64,000 nt of DNA, from the NCBI GenBank assembly GCA_029263095.1, contig JAJCYA010000030.1, forward strand, positions 1 to 64,000. The letters are read 5' to 3'. The position numbers and the translations under genes were made by a program. The notes under the pieces were generated by a model. The model did no database searches and was not told the origin of the DNA. It was given only the letters and a program-made list of their open reading frames with translations. Origin of the DNA: Acidimicrobiia bacterium (GTDB taxonomy: Bacteria; Actinomycetota; Acidimicrobiia; Spongiisociales; UBA11373). Numbering within the stretch: position 1 is the stretch's first letter; each line of letters begins with the position of its first letter. This document shows, piece after piece, positions 52,486 through 61,786 of this stretch.

Positions 52486-55400
52486 TACCGGTGTTCGACG
52501 CCGCCCGCTGCTGGGGGTGCGCTGGCTGGCGTCCGTCGCCATCCTGGCTGCGGTGGCCGCGCTCGCCTACGCCGCCGCCCCAGTCACTCAGGACACTGTT
52601 GTCCACCGGTATCGGCCATCAGTCGATTCTGCAGGCGTCGCGCCCGGCGCTGAATCCATGGCGGCGTCGCTGGCGCTGGTTCGTCCTTCGGCAGATGCGC
52701 TGCATCTGGAGCTCCCATGCGATGCGCCGGGGTCCACGTTCGCGACCACGTCGCCGGCCGAATGGCTGGATCGACGGGACTCGCTGACATTCAACGATCT
52801 TGGGAACGCTCTGTATGTGCGGGTGACCGATGGTTCGGTCGAGGCGACGAGGAACGGCGGCATTGTCATCCGAATCGACGTCGCTCACGAACCGGGGTGC
52901 GTGGCCGATCTCGATTACCGCGACGGGCTGTGGCAGCTGGCGGCAGAGGGGCGAGAGTCATTGGCTGCGGGCGGACCCGTGCGGGTGTCGGAGGCCTGGT
53001 TTACCGGGTTTGCCGCATCAGATTCCAGATCGGCGGTGACGATCGAGACTCGTGAACTCGGAACCAGCCCAACCGTTGTTCAAATCCTTCTGCTGGCGGT
53101 TGCCGTGGCCGCACTTCTGATCGTGTCCCGAGAGTTGGTTGTCCGGGGCTCGAAGAGTCGAGAACGAGCGAGCGAAGCTGCCGGTTCGCGGTTGAAGCGT
53201 CTGGTTGCCAACTTCGGGCTTGTTGACATAGCCGTCGTCACAACCCTCCTGCTGTGGATCATCCTCATCCCGGTCAACATCGACGACGGCTGGATAGCGG
53301 CGAGCGCCCGGTCCTACGACGCCCATGGCGACTTCTCAGCGCTGTACACCGAGCCAGGAGCCGTGTATTCGTTCGGGTACTGGGTCGGATGGCTCCAGCA
53401 TCTCTGGCTTGGTGTCAACTCGTCGGCCCTAGTGGCGCGACTCCCTGCCTTGGCGCTGGGTGTCGGTACCTGGGCTGGATTGCGGTCGATCGGGCGGCGC
53501 CTCGATCTCCCCGGGCGCGGCGGGTCTGTATGGCTCATGGCGGCGGTCTTCGTAGTCGGCTTCGGCGCCTGGGGTGTGACGCTGAGAGCCGAGCCGCTGG
53601 TGGCGGCTCTTGTCGTGATGTCGACCCTGCTTGCCATCCGTTTCGCCCAGGGCACCAGAGGTTGGGTGTTGGTCGTTTGGGCAGTTGTGATCGCTCTCGC
53701 TGTGACGAGTCACACAGCAGGGATCATCGTCCTGGCGCCGGTCATTGCCTCCTGGCCGGCCTTCCGCCAATGGATTCGGACCGAAAGTGAGGCCCGCTAC
53801 CTACTGATCGTGTGGCTGTTGGTGGTTGGCTCGTTGGTTCTGATCGTCTGGTTCATCGACTCCAACATTGCGTCCAAGTTGGAGTCGATGAGAGCGTTTC
53901 GCGCCAGCTCTTCGCACGACGACTCCATCGCCGAGGAGTTCCTGCGATACCGCAATCTCGACCTGAGTCCGTACGCGACGCCCATGAGGCGGATGAGTGT
54001 TGCATTCGTCGCCATCGGCATCGGTGCGTTCCTGCTGCGAGTGCGGCGTGGGGCGGGGCTCATCAACCTCCCCGCATGGTCGTTGGTGACGGGTCTGATC
54101 ATGCTCACACTGACTCCCAGCAAGTGGCCGTGGCACATCGGCGGCTTGCTGGGATTGGCTGCTCTGGTCGCTGCAATCGAGTTGAGAAAGATCGAGAAGC
54201 CTCGATGGGCATTGGCGATCCTGGGCGTGGTCTTTGCGATGTCGTGGACCTGGTCGGTTTCTCTTCCCTGGACCGCGTTCGACCTCCGCACCTATGAGTG
54301 GACGGTGTTCGATCCACTCACTGAGACGGTTTCGTCTGAGGCGGGGCTTCTTCCCTTTGAGCTGACATCCCTGGTCGGGTGGGCGATCACGGCGGGTGTT
54401 GTGGCCCTTCTAGCGGCTGCGGTGCTCCGGTTCCGTCCCGATCTCCATCCTCCCAAGCCACCGGAGGCAGTGGTGTTGCTCGGAGCGGTGCTGGTCATTT
54501 CTCTGACCGCTTCGACTCTCTGGAGCGATTCCAGCGACACTGAGGGCTGGACCTTTGGCGGCCAGAACTTCGCGTCACTGCGTGGTGATGCGACCTGTGG
54601 GTTGGGGGATGACATCGAGGTTCCGGTGCCGGGCTCGTTGCACCCGCTGAGCCGCGGTGGCGTATCAGATCCCGAGGCGGATCTCGTCTCGCGCGCCGCG
54701 GGTTTCTCGGATCGCGGGGTGTTCGAATCGGGGGGATTCCTGGAGCTGGGTCTCAACACGGTTCTGCCGCTGGCGAACATGGAGAGTGTTGGGAGCTGGA
54801 CGACCTCAGGCCAGGCACTTGGGGAGGCAAATACCGGGAAGTACCGATCCGATTGGTTCGTGCTCGAGCCCGGTGATGATGAGGTGATCCTGTTTGTCAT
54901 GGGTTCGTACCGGCGCGGGGATGAGAGCGAGCTGGGCAACGCTGTTGCCATCCAATGGGGCGAGGCGGGCGGTCTGGGAGTCGCCGACGCCGGTGTGGAG
55001 CAGCCGGCCTTGTCCGGCTTCTACCCCGATTGGGCGTTGGTGTCCTTCACGCGACCGGCTGGGGTGGATCGGGTGAGGCTTCTTCTCCGAGATGACACCG
55101 CCACCAGTCTGGAATCGTGGGTTTCGTCTTCGCTGCCCCTCGCGGTATCCACCGGGGCCGTCGGCACGGTTGCCGAGTCCACAGGTGAAGCAGTTCTCAT
55201 CACGCCTCCGCTGCTTCCGTACTTCCCATGTGTTGAGGTCCCGCCGTTTGATCGATCGATCATCCTCCCACCGGGGATGATCATTCAGACTTGGAAGGTG
55301 TTCTGGCAACAGACCTTTACGGGCTCCGTTGCCTCGGATCGCTGGTTCAGAGTCGGAGTGAATCTCGATCCGCCGTTGGTGACCGCCCAAATCGGCGCGC

Positions 55401-55495
55401 ACACAGGCGATGCCGGGAACGTCATCTTCATCTCGCAGCGCTATCTGACCGGGAGCGGAGCTCGCATCAATGGCGAATTCTCCCTCGCCGAGTAG
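52478..55495 (+). CDS. Emb-like arabinosyltransferase, paralogue 3
   Basis: 1,005 residues with the same architecture as paralogue 2. Key points: N-terminal helix, SLALVRPSADALHLELPCDAPGS, TRELGTSPTVVQI, catalytic NIDDGWIAASARSYDAHGDF (Asp269-270), LTPSKWPWHIGGLLGLAALVA near 546, and the C-terminal beta domains (GNAVAIQWGEAGGLGVADAG, YFPCVEVPPFDRSI, QRYLTGSGARING). The ATG at 52478 overlaps the previous gene by eight bases and the next gene starts inside its end, so paralogues 2-4 are one translational unit. The acceptor and linkage made by each copy cannot be read from the sequence. Confidence 0.88.
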   Translation: MTDTGVRRRPLLGVRWLASVAILAAVAALAYAAAPVTQDTVVHRYRPSVDSAGVAPGAESMAASLALVRPSADALHLELPCDAPGSTFATTSPAEWLDRRDSLTFNDLGNALYVRVTDGSVEATRNGGIVIRIDVAHEPGCVADLDYRDGLWQLAAEGRESLAAGGPVRVSEAWFTGFAASDSRSAVTIETRELGTSPTVVQILLLAVAVAALLIVSRELVVRGSKSRERASEAAGSRLKRLVANFGLVDIAVVTTLLLWIILIPVNIDDGWIAASARSYDAHGDFSALYTEPGAVYSFGYWVGWLQHLWLGVNSSALVARLPALALGVGTWAGLRSIGRRLDLPGRGGSVWLMAAVFVVGFGAWGVTLRAEPLVAALVVMSTLLAIRFAQGTRGWVLVVWAVVIALAVTSHTAGIIVLAPVIASWPAFRQWIRTESEARYLLIVWLLVVGSLVLIVWFIDSNIASKLESMRAFRASSSHDDSIAEEFLRYRNLDLSPYATPMRRMSVAFVAIGIGAFLLRVRRGAGLINLPAWSLVTGLIMLTLTPSKWPWHIGGLLGLAALVAAIELRKIEKPRWALAILGVVFAMSWTWSVSLPWTAFDLRTYEWTVFDPLTETVSSEAGLLPFELTSLVGWAITAGVVALLAAAVLRFRPDLHPPKPPEAVVLLGAVLVISLTASTLWSDSSDTEGWTFGGQNFASLRGDATCGLGDDIEVPVPGSLHPLSRGGVSDPEADLVSRAAGFSDRGVFESGGFLELGLNTVLPLANMESVGSWTTSGQALGEANTGKYRSDWFVLEPGDDEVILFVMGSYRRGDESELGNAVAIQWGEAGGLGVADAGVEQPALSGFYPDWALVSFTRPAGVDRVRLLLRDDTATSLESWVSSSLPLAVSTGAVGTVAESTGEAVLITPPLLPYFPCVEVPPFDRSIILPPGMIIQTWKVFWQQTFTGSVASDRWFRVGVNLDPPLVTAQIGAHTGDAGNVIFISQRYLTGSGARINGEFSLAE

Positions 55496-58472
55496 GCCCG
55501 ATGACTCGCCCGCGGCGCTGCGCGCAACCGGTTGCACCCCGCTACTGAGTCTGCGTGCCCTGGTCGTGGTCGCCCTTCTGGGGGCGATCGCGGCTGCTGG
55601 GTACGCCTTGGGACCCGTCGAACAGATGGACTACACCTACGTTTATCGGCCCGCCGACGCCGAGCCCGTCGATGCCGAGCTTCCTAATCCTGCGGTCGCA
55701 CCTTTGGCGTTGGCCAGGTCGATACCGGACGAGATGCGGGTCACACTTCCATGCGATGTCGCTGAGCCTGCTTCCAGCTTCAGTTCGATGCGCCTGGAGA
55801 TCTGGAGGTCGGCCGACGGTGAGAGCAGGTCCGCCATGCTCTTTCCCGATTTGGGCGAGTCTCTGCGCATCACCGTGTCGCGGGGTGTCGTGACTGCCAC
55901 GGTGGGATCACAGGACGTGTTCGTCGCATCTGCCAATCCAACTCCCGGGTGCACGGCCGATATCCACTACCGAGATGGGATCTGGACTGCCGATGTAGGT
56001 GGCGAGCGGACTACCTCCGAGGCTGATGGTCCCAGGTTTGCCGAGGCGGTCTTTGCCGGGCCGGCAGCCGCGAGCAGCCGGTCGGGCGTGACTGTTCACA
56101 CCCGAGAATTGGGCACCGTCCCTTCGGCCGTGCAGCTGTTGATGCTGGGCATCTCGATCGCGGCGCTCGGTGTCGTCACTCGGGAGATCTTGGTGCGCGG
56201 ATCAAAGACCGGCGGTGTGGTGGCGATCTCACGACTATCCGTGGCGTCCCGTCTGAGGCACTCGGCGAGCGCGCCAGACCTCACGGTTCTGATCGTTCTG
56301 GCGGTGTGGACCCTTTTCATTCCCCTCAACATCGATGACGGCTGGATCGCTGCCAGGGTTGGGTCCTATCCGGATCATGGCGACATTGCTGGGATCTTTA
56401 CTGCCGAGTCCGCTCCGATGCCGTTCGGCTACTGGTTGGAGTGGATCCAGCATCTCTGGTTGAACCTGGGTGTAACGCCGCTGGTGATGCGATTGCCGGC
56501 GTTCCTGGTCGGCCTGGCGACATGGCACGGCCTGCAGGCGGTGGGTCGGTCCCTGGGCCTCAGAAGAACCGGTGGCGCGGTGTGGCTCATGGCGGCGACG
56601 TTCCTGGTCGGGTTCGGTGCTTGGGGAGTCACCCTCAGGGTCGAGCCGGTGATGGCGGCATTGATGGTCGCATCGGTGGGTCTGGCGATCCGATTCGAGC
56701 GGGGTGAGCGCGGTCGGGTGGTGGTGTGGTGGATCGCGGTGGTTGCACTGGCAGCTTCGGTACATCCCGCCGGAGTCATCGTGGCTGCGCCGATGCTGGT
56801 CTCATGGCGCTCGCTGTGGGCCTGGGGCCGCGAGGATCGCGAGACGGGTCATGTGGCGGTTGCTTCGCTGTTGGCGCTGGTTTCGCTGGCAGCGCTTCTG
56901 TTCTTCTTCGACTCCAACGCCGCAGCCAGATTCGATTCGATCGATGCCTATCGATTGGATGGTCACAATCTGTCGGTCCTCGACGAGCCGGTTCGCTATG
57001 GCCTGCTCGATGACACTCCGTACTCGACTCCGATGCGGCGCACCTCGATCGCGTTGATCTTCGTTGGAGTCGGGGTGTTTCTGATCGGCCGCCGATACCG
57101 CGACCGCGCTATGGCCATACCGGCCTGGTCGTTGCTGGTCGGGGTGCTGCTGCTCTCCTTGACTCCGAGCAAATGGGCCTGGCATCTCGGCGGCTTGCTG
57201 GGATTGGCGGCGCTGGTCATTGCTCTGGCGTTGCGCCGCCTCCGACCCGGGCAAGCGGTCATTGTGGTGTTGGGGCTTGGCGTGGTCATGGCCTGGGCGT
57301 GGTCCGCTTCGCAGAGTTGGGCCGTCTTCGACCTCCGCACCAACCGGTGGACCTCCGGTGCCGCGCTTTGGGTGCTGCTGGCATTGATTCTCGTTGTGGC
57401 GGTCGTCGGCAACCGGTGGTGGGGTGAGCGAGGGTGGTCTGCGCAGGAGACCTTCGCAATCGGCGCAGTGGTTCTGGTGATGCTCCTGACTACCTCCACG
57501 TTGGTGTCGGATGTAATCCGTACCGACGGCTGGACGTTCGCTCGCCAGAACATCGAGTCGCTTTACGGTGCTGCCGGATGCGGCCTCGGCGACGAGGTAC
57601 GGGTCCCCACCCCGGGCTCGTTGCATTCTCTGGCGCCGGTGCTCGACGTGGAATCTGCGGAGGCGAATGGCGCTGCGGACGCCTCCGGGTTCCCGGGCGG
57701 GGGGTCGTTCTCCACGGTCGGGTACCCAAGGACGGGCATCAACCGAAGTACCCCGGTGCCGGGCATGGGCCGCTATGGGAGTTCCGTCGAATCAGCCACC
57801 GATTCAGATACCTACATGGGAAGCCATCGTTCGGATTGGCATCTGATCGACCCAGCCGGCGGCGTCGTTGTGCTGATGGTCATGGGCACCTACGAGGAGT
57901 CCGGCGCAGACAATGCAGTCGGAGTGCAATGGGGCAGTGCGGTGGGCACCACTGTGGTGGATCTCGGGATTGACCAGGCCACTGAGTTGGATGGGTACTT
58001 CTTGGACTGGCGGATGGTCACCTTCGACCCGCCGCAGGGAGCCGATCGGGTGCGCATGCTCGTGCGCGACGGGACGGTTGGCACCGGGGACGCCTGGGTG
58101 GCGGCATCAGACCCGCTTGGTCTGTCTACGTCGACGGTGAGTGAGATTGCGGCGAGGGGCGACGGTTCGAGGATTCTGGTAAGTCCGGCGCTGTCGCCCT
58201 ACTTCCCATGTGTCGGCGTACCGGCCTTTGACGGTGCGGTGGTACCGGCCCCAGGATTGATCATCAATACTTGGCAGACACTGTGGCAGACGACATTCGC
58301 CGCTGCCGCCGTGTCCGATCGCTACTTCGGGTTGGAGGTGAGCCTGGAGCCACCTTTGCGCAGCGTGAGAATCGGCGCCCACAGTGGCGATGTCGAGAAT
58401 TTCATCTTTGTCAGCCAGGAGTACCTCACCGGTCGGTCCGCTCGGGTGAATGGCTCCTTCAGCCCTGGATAG
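55470..58472 (+). CDS. Emb-like arabinosyltransferase, paralogue 4
   Basis: 1,000 residues. Architecture as in paralogues 2 and 3: N-terminal helix near 30-48, LARSIPDEMRVTLPCDVAEP, TRELGTVPSAVQLLMLG, catalytic NIDDGWIAARVGSYPDHGDI (Asp289-290), LTPSKWAWHLGGLLGLAALV near 565, and a complete C-terminal carbohydrate-binding part ending QEYLTGRSARVNGSF. It starts at ATG 55470, 26 bases inside paralogue 3; the nearby ATG at 55501 is out of frame. Paralogues 3 and 4 look most alike. It is last in the array, 114 bases before a methyltransferase gene. Confidence 0.88.
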   Translation: MANSPSPSRPDDSPAALRATGCTPLLSLRALVVVALLGAIAAAGYALGPVEQMDYTYVYRPADAEPVDAELPNPAVAPLALARSIPDEMRVTLPCDVAEPASSFSSMRLEIWRSADGESRSAMLFPDLGESLRITVSRGVVTATVGSQDVFVASANPTPGCTADIHYRDGIWTADVGGERTTSEADGPRFAEAVFAGPAAASSRSGVTVHTRELGTVPSAVQLLMLGISIAALGVVTREILVRGSKTGGVVAISRLSVASRLRHSASAPDLTVLIVLAVWTLFIPLNIDDGWIAARVGSYPDHGDIAGIFTAESAPMPFGYWLEWIQHLWLNLGVTPLVMRLPAFLVGLATWHGLQAVGRSLGLRRTGGAVWLMAATFLVGFGAWGVTLRVEPVMAALMVASVGLAIRFERGERGRVVVWWIAVVALAASVHPAGVIVAAPMLVSWRSLWAWGREDRETGHVAVASLLALVSLAALLFFFDSNAAARFDSIDAYRLDGHNLSVLDEPVRYGLLDDTPYSTPMRRTSIALIFVGVGVFLIGRRYRDRAMAIPAWSLLVGVLLLSLTPSKWAWHLGGLLGLAALVIALALRRLRPGQAVIVVLGLGVVMAWAWSASQSWAVFDLRTNRWTSGAALWVLLALILVVAVVGNRWWGERGWSAQETFAIGAVVLVMLLTTSTLVSDVIRTDGWTFARQNIESLYGAAGCGLGDEVRVPTPGSLHSLAPVLDVESAEANGAADASGFPGGGSFSTVGYPRTGINRSTPVPGMGRYGSSVESATDSDTYMGSHRSDWHLIDPAGGVVVLMVMGTYEESGADNAVGVQWGSAVGTTVVDLGIDQATELDGYFLDWRMVTFDPPQGADRVRMLVRDGTVGTGDAWVAASDPLGLSTSTVSEIAARGDGSRILVSPALSPYFPCVGVPAFDGAVVPAPGLIINTWQTLWQTTFAAAAVSDRYFGLEVSLEPPLRSVRIGAHSGDVENFIFVSQEYLTGRSARVNGSFSPG

Positions 58473-58586
58473 GAGCCATGGCGATACCGAGGCTGAGAGG
58501 CGTCCTCGCGTTCTAGGCTGAGTCGATGCTGCTTCGACTCCCGCACCTTCGGCGACGACCTCGACCGGTGAGGTTGGAGAACGACC

Positions 58587-59354
58587 GTGGATCCGGCTCT
58601 CTTTGACCTAAACGCAGAGATCGAGCAGTCCCACTGGTGGTTCTCGGCTCGGCGCGACATCATGCGAACTGTCCTGGCACGAGCGATGCCCCTCCAATCG
58701 CAGGTTGTGATCGACATCGGGTGTGGGACGGGGGCCAACATCGCGTCCCTCGCCGACCAGTGCGAGTGCGTCGGCATCGACCCGTCCGGGGTGGCCATCG
58801 AGCATGCTCGGCGACGCTTTCCCGAGGTGAGGTTCCTCCACGGCGTTGCTCCGAAGGGGCTGGGGGACTTCGCCGACCGCGCCGACGCATTCCTGCTAAT
58901 GGATGTCCTGGAACACGTCGAGGACGATCGGCGCCTCCTCGTCGAGGTGGTGGATTCGCTCCGCCCCGGAGGTCACATCCTCATCACGGTTCCGGCCGAT
59001 ATGCGCTTGTGGACCGAGCACGACGTGAGCCATGGGCATTTCCGACGCTACGACCCCCAGATGCTGAGGGCCGTGTGGGATGGTCTGGCGGTGACGGAAC
59101 TGCTGGTCTCGCCCTTCAATAGTCGTCTCTATCCGATCGTTCGGGTAGCGCGGACACTGAGCAAGCGGAGAGGTCATGCCGGTGGGGAAGAGGGCTCCGA
59201 TCTCAGCATGCCGATCCGACCCGCGAATGCAGCGCTGCGTCGCTTGTTCCGCGGTGAGACCCGTCGCCTGGTGAGTGCTCTCGACGGTGCAACCCGCGTG
59301 TACCGGCGCGGAGTCAGCCTCATCGCCGTACTTCGGCGCGAGGACGCGGCGTGA
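58587..59354 (+). CDS. Class I SAM-dependent methyltransferase
   Basis: 255 residues. SAM-binding motif I is VVIDIGCGTGANIASLA, motif II about ECVGIDPSG, and the post-I acidic AFLLMDVLEHVEDD precedes the LRPGGHILITVPADMRLW segment; HWWFSARRDIM at the N-terminus is characteristic of the Methyltransf_23-like group found in glycan loci. Substrate unknown; methyl capping of a polysaccharide or lipid carrier would fit. GTG at 58587 has GGAGA about six bases upstream. The stop overlaps the next GT2 start by four bases (GTGA). Confidence 0.9.
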   Translation: MDPALFDLNAEIEQSHWWFSARRDIMRTVLARAMPLQSQVVIDIGCGTGANIASLADQCECVGIDPSGVAIEHARRRFPEVRFLHGVAPKGLGDFADRADAFLLMDVLEHVEDDRRLLVEVVDSLRPGGHILITVPADMRLWTEHDVSHGHFRRYDPQMLRAVWDGLAVTELLVSPFNSRLYPIVRVARTLSKRRGHAGGEEGSDLSMPIRPANAALRRLFRGETRRLVSALDGATRVYRRGVSLIAVLRREDAA

Positions 59355-60082
59355 AGCTGACGGTGGTCGTCCCCTGTTTCAACGAGGTCGAACGGTTCGA
59401 CCCAGACGCGTTTCTTGCCTTCGATGCGGTGTCGGCTGACTTCCTGTTCGTCGATGACGGGAGCACAGACGAAACGGCTGCGGTCCTCAACCTGCTGACC
59501 GCAAACGATCCTGTTCGGTTCAGGGTGCTCACACTGGATCGCAACGTCGGAAAGGCGGAGGCGGTGCGGCGGGGGATCCTGCATGCATTCGAAGCCGGTC
59601 CCGAATTCGTGGGCTTTCTCGATGCCGATCTTGCCGCTGGTCTCGACGAGATTTCGCCCATGCTCGACCTGCTCGATGATCGCCATTTGCTGCTCGGCGT
59701 GTTCGGATCACGGGTTCGGCTGTTGGGGCGCCGAATCGACCGCAGGCTAAGCCGGCACTACGCGGGGAGGGTCTTTGCCACGCTGGTGTCGATGGTGCTG
59801 CGGCTTCCGGTGTACGACAGCCAATGTGGTGCCAAGTTCTTCAGGGCGACACCCGCCGTCGAATCCGTCTTTGTGGAGCCATTCCTGTCGCGCTGGGTAT
59901 TCGATGTGGAGTTGCTGGCCCGCCTCGTCCGTTTGGGCGCCGCCGAGGGGCTCGATCCTGCTGAGATTCTGGTCGAGCATCCACTGACCGAGTGGCGCGA
60001 CGTCGCTGGGTCCAGCCTCCGGTTCCGACACGGATTCCGTGCGTTGTACGACCTCGCTCGTATCCGTCACAGATACCGGTAG
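59351..60082 (+). CDS. Family 2 glycosyltransferase (dolichyl-phosphate-glucosyltransferase-like)
   Basis: 243 residues, soluble. Motifs LTVVVPCFNEVERFD, FLFVDDGSTDETAAVL, LDRNVGKAEAVRRGI, FLDADLAAGLDEI and the late YDSQCGAKFFRATPAV, a pattern typical of enzymes making polyprenyl-phosphate-glucose or -mannose. Coupled to the methyltransferase by a four-base overlap and followed after six bases by a large membrane protein. It could supply the lipid-linked donor used by that membrane protein. Confidence 0.9.
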   Translation: MKLTVVVPCFNEVERFDPDAFLAFDAVSADFLFVDDGSTDETAAVLNLLTANDPVRFRVLTLDRNVGKAEAVRRGILHAFEAGPEFVGFLDADLAAGLDEISPMLDLLDDRHLLLGVFGSRVRLLGRRIDRRLSRHYAGRVFATLVSMVLRLPVYDSQCGAKFFRATPAVESVFVEPFLSRWVFDVELLARLVRLGAAEGLDPAEILVEHPLTEWRDVAGSSLRFRHGFRALYDLARIRHRYR

Positions 60083-60088
60083 CGGGCC

Positions 60089-61756
60089 ATGGACCGACTC
60101 CGCGAGAGAGCTCCATCGATGGTCGATCGTCTAGGTCGGTATCCGCTGCTCGTCGTGATCTACCTGGTCGTCAAGTACCACAGTGGGATGGATTCGGTGA
60201 TCCGGGTGCACGACAGCCTCGACGGATCCCAGGCGGTGCTGCAGAGGATGTCTTTGGGCGACTTGTTTTCGGGTCCCGACGCCAATCTCGACTTCATGCT
60301 CGGTGGGCTTCCCCGCAGCTCGGTTGGCAGTGAGTTCGCTCTTGGGAACCTGATTGCGGTGATCCTCCCCCTGTTCTGGAGCCTGGTGGTAGCTGAGGTC
60401 ATCTACCGCGGCATCGCCTACTACGGGATGCGACGTCTATTGCGGGACACCAGTCTGGGATGCGAGCGTCTGGTGTTGTTGTTGGTGCCGTCGCTATTTG
60501 CGATCTTCCCGTTCTGGCATCCGGGCTTTGCCTCGATCGCCGGGGTCCCGCTCCTCTTGTCGGCCCTGATCCGGCTCCATCGTGGTTTCGATCGCAAAGA
60601 GATGATGATCGTCGCGGTTTTTCCGTTGTTGGCTCAACCGAGCGCCACCATCCCGTACGCCATCATCCTCGGCGGCTACGTCGTAGTCGGGTGGCTCATC
60701 CGCAAGGTACCGAGCCAGGTCCTCCATGCTGCCGTTTGGTTTCTGGGGGTACTGGCGGTGTCGGAGTGGCGTCAGTTGTACGCGATCGTTGCCGGGCCGA
60801 CGTCGCACCGCGTCGAGATGACCGCAACGCCTGTCGCTCTGTCTACCGATGTGTTCCGGTTGGGGCGGACTCTGCTCCAGACCGTCGAGAAGCACTCATC
60901 CGACTCGCCGGTGACGATCGTTCCGGTGGCGGTGGCGCTGGTCGCGGTGATCGTCGTTGTTTCATTGGCGCGGCGCCGTGTGGATAGGCCGGTCCGCACG
61001 CTGTGGGTGACCCTCATCGCGATGGTCGGTGTGCTGCTTGCCTCTGGTGCGTGGCGGTTCCTCGACCGAGCCGCGCGGAGTGTTGCCGGTGACTACCCCC
61101 AGTTCCAGGTCGATCGAGGTGTGTGGCTTCTTCCGGCACTGACCTACCTGGCGATCGCTGCTGCCGCAGTGGCGTTGCTGCGTCTTATCCCTCGATGGGC
61201 GGCAGTGGCACTTCTCATTGCCGTGTTTGCTGTTCAGGGGGCGGCGAACTGGCAGAAGGCCGACTTCGACCCCGACGCCTGGGAGCAACTGACCTTGGAT
61301 GAGTTCTACGCCCCCGGTGTCTTTTCAGAGGTGCACTCGTTCATCGGGAAGAACGCCGTGGTCGCTTCGGTTGGTCTCCATCCGGCTGCCTCGATCTACA
61401 ACGGATTCGACGCCGCCGATGGATACGGCGCCAGCTATCCGGTGGACTACAAGCATCGGTGGCGCGCCCTGATCGCACCGACTCTCGATGTCGACGACGC
61501 CTGGCGCGCCTACTTCGATCAGTGGGGGTCGCGGGCATATCTGTTCCAGCCCGGTCTGAGCATCTATCCGGCGTGCTGCGATGAGGAGCCAGAGCCGCTC
61601 GACCTCCTGGTGGACGAGACCGCCTTCGGCGATCTGGGGATCACCCATCTCCTCTCGGTCGCCGAGTTCACGAACGCCGGTGAGATCGGCCTGACGCTTC
61701 TTGGGGTGGCGACCGAGCCGGGCTCCCGATACCAGATCTGGGTCTATCGAACCTGA
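60089..61756 (+). CDS. DUF6044-like multi-pass membrane protein (candidate GT-C enzyme)
   Basis: 555 residues. A cytoplasmic N-terminus leads to a first helix (YPLLVVIYLVVKYH). The next loop has RVHDSLDGSQAVLQRM, placed like the acidic loop of GT-C glycosyltransferases and resembling DUF6044 (YkoS-like) proteins. About ten helices reach residue 385 (ALLIAVFAVQGAANW), followed by a soluble region of about 160 residues with GFDAADGYGASYPVDYKHRWR and a Cys pair in YPACCDEEPEPL. Operon position after a GT2 suggests use of its lipid-linked sugar. The family assignment is from motif memory. Confidence 0.65.
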   Translation: MDRLRERAPSMVDRLGRYPLLVVIYLVVKYHSGMDSVIRVHDSLDGSQAVLQRMSLGDLFSGPDANLDFMLGGLPRSSVGSEFALGNLIAVILPLFWSLVVAEVIYRGIAYYGMRRLLRDTSLGCERLVLLLVPSLFAIFPFWHPGFASIAGVPLLLSALIRLHRGFDRKEMMIVAVFPLLAQPSATIPYAIILGGYVVVGWLIRKVPSQVLHAAVWFLGVLAVSEWRQLYAIVAGPTSHRVEMTATPVALSTDVFRLGRTLLQTVEKHSSDSPVTIVPVAVALVAVIVVVSLARRRVDRPVRTLWVTLIAMVGVLLASGAWRFLDRAARSVAGDYPQFQVDRGVWLLPALTYLAIAAAAVALLRLIPRWAAVALLIAVFAVQGAANWQKADFDPDAWEQLTLDEFYAPGVFSEVHSFIGKNAVVASVGLHPAASIYNGFDAADGYGASYPVDYKHRWRALIAPTLDVDDAWRAYFDQWGSRAYLFQPGLSIYPACCDEEPEPLDLLVDETAFGDLGITHLLSVAEFTNAGEIGLTLLGVATEPGSRYQIWVYRT

Positions 61757-61773
61757 CACCGCGATCATTCCCG

Positions 61774-61779
61774 TACCAT
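61774..61779 (+). promoter_or_regulatory. Leaderless-type -10 hexamer for the M20 peptidase
   Basis: TACCAT lies seven bases before the ATG at 61787; no Shine-Dalgarno sequence is present. Confidence 0.45.
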
Positions 61780-61786
61780 CCCTGGC

